A DNA stretch of 64,000 bases from Mansonella perstans (lineage: Eukaryota > Nematoda > Chromadorea > Rhabditida > Onchocercidae): assembly GCA_037074765.1 (NCBI GenBank), contig JBAMDO010000060.1, forward strand, positions 124,001-188,000. Direction: 5' to 3'. Made by a program: the position numbers and the translations under genes. The notes under the pieces were generated by a model that had not been told where the DNA came from, searched no databases, and saw nothing but the letters and a program-made list of their open reading frames with translations. This document shows positions 62,610 to 64,000 of the stretch, in pieces (position 1 is the first letter of the stretch; every line of letters begins with the position of its first letter).

Positions 62610-64000
62610 TATTGCTTTTTTGTCGGTCAGTTAATTAGATCAAAATTTATTTCTTGTAATTAGCAATTATTTGCTTAGTAAAAGTTTTGCTCTTTTAAAA
62701 ACAGTTGTAATGGAAATGATAGAAATGTGTTAATAATTCCATTTGATCGAGATCATTAAATCAATTCTGCTAATCTTTTACCATTACTACTTCTTGTCGC
62801 TTGCATTATAGAATTACTGAATGATTGGAGTGAATCTAAAAGCAGCTTTTGTCTGAAAGTATTCATTAAGACATGGTCAATGAATATCGTTCAGAGGTCA
62901 CTGCAATTGCATAGAATTTTTTGAAAATCTAAAAGATCCGTTTTTTTTGATAAGCGGATGAAAATGACAGCAGTTTGAAGATAAACTAAAAACGATTTTC
63001 AATCATTTTCATCTGACAGATACGATCAATATTCCTGAAAAAAAAAAAGTGCATTTATAAACAGAAAAATTTCTTATAACAGTCAAAGTAAACGCTGTTG
63101 TCTTTCTATCGGTTTTTTAGTCTCGGTCATTGGCTTTTACTCTATTTAGAATATTTGTAAGAGTTAGAAGTCCTGATACTTCAGCATTTTGAGAAAAAAA
63201 AGAATAGTTACAGGTCGGGAATCTGAGTGCTTTCTGGCTCCAATCGCTTTTTTATTTTTGTTTTGTATAAATAAATGATTAATTAGTTGATTTAAAGCTG
63301 AAATTCATGGGATTTTTGTAATAAACTTTGTTTTATGATTGCGGGTACAAAAACAATTTCATGGTTACTAACTTAGAAAAAAGAAATGTTATTGATAACA
63401 AATGAAATCAGCATTAGCGAATTACGATCCTATTTTTTTCCAATAATTAATTTTTAGTTGTAAACATGAATATTGTCGAAGCATTCAAATAAAATTTTCT
63501 TTTGGAATTTTCAGCAGCTTTTAGCACAATAAGCGTTAATGTCATAGTAAATTCGCAATAGACTGATAGGGATAAATCTTGCTTTACTTTAACAGCAATA
63601 TGGAATGTTTCAAATATGAATAACATATTATTTGAGTGGATAATTCAGATGGCGTATAGCTAATCCATAGTCTCATTGTTTAACTGACATTAGATTTCAT
63701 TTTCTCGCTTAACTGTGGTTGTTTGGTTATTAACTGCTTTGTTGAAATCTTTTGACTGGTGAGATTCATTGCAGAACAGGAATGATTAAATTATAAGAAT
63801 TTATTAAAGATATAAATATCCATAATGCTGATAATCTTATTATTTAGATATCTAGGTCTCTAACTAACGATTAATAGTGTTCTTTATAGTAATAATCAGT
63901 GGTATGGTATCATAAGTTCTTCCTATACTAAACTGTTCATGTACTATTTCTATTGTGAAAATCTATGAATGTAGAAGGAAGTTTTCTGATGGAAAGCTTT
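62610..64000. other. Region downstream of NPHP1
   Basis: No gene, RNA or repeat that I can support. AATAAA occurs near 63266 and may end the NPHP1 transcript. The sequence is AT-rich throughout. Confidence 0.6.

Overview
The window is eukaryotic and reads as a filarial (onchocercid) nematode chromosome. It is AT-rich, introns are short with TTTCAG-type 3' splice sites, several start codons sit a few bases after an AG that would suit SL trans-splicing, and almost every gene has a clear C. elegans counterpart (tbc-2, chp-1, mab-3, nph-1). A decayed bacterial clpB fragment of Wolbachia type fits a filarial host. I cannot name the species. Gene models come from reading frames and splice phase by eye; all exon phases close unless stated.

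Layout. 1-408: last two exons of a PDZ/LIM (ALP/Enigma/Zasp-type) gene. 3500-10776 (+): 23-exon TBC-2/Armus Rab-GAP. 13399-15659 (+): CHORD-CS cochaperone CHP-1. 16276-21804 (+): TBL3/UTP13 WD40 protein. 22144-25442 (+): PNO1. The last three are closely spaced and may be one polycistron; TBL3 and PNO1 both act in small-subunit ribosome assembly. 26169-28414 (-): MAB-3 double-DM sex-determination factor, 5' exon not found. 28415-38828: about 10 kb without a gene I can support. 38829-41231 (-): PGAP2-like GPI-anchor remodelling membrane protein. 44366-45188 (+): 107-residue single-Ig-domain protein. 47036-50651 (-): mitochondrial acetyl-CoA hydrolase/CoA-transferase. 50652-56983: repeat-rich stretch with the clpB relic (53552-53995) and a decayed aquaglyceroporin (about 55472-56577). 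57074-62609 (+): nephrocystin-1 (NPHP1), with a full 14-bp X-box 71 bp upstream of the preferred start. 62610-64000: nothing recognised.

Points of most interest. (i) The X-box upstream of NPHP1 implies RFX/DAF-19 control of a transition-zone gene. (ii) The Wolbachia-type clpB relic. (iii) The candidate CHP-1/TBL3/PNO1 operon. (iv) Single-base defects at exon ends of CHP-1 and TBL3, either assembly errors or real lesions. (v) Local duplications that copied splice sites or part of an exon in TBL3, NPHP1 and the CoA-transferase gene. I found no wholly new biological system; the rest is conserved genes in repeat-rich nematode DNA.
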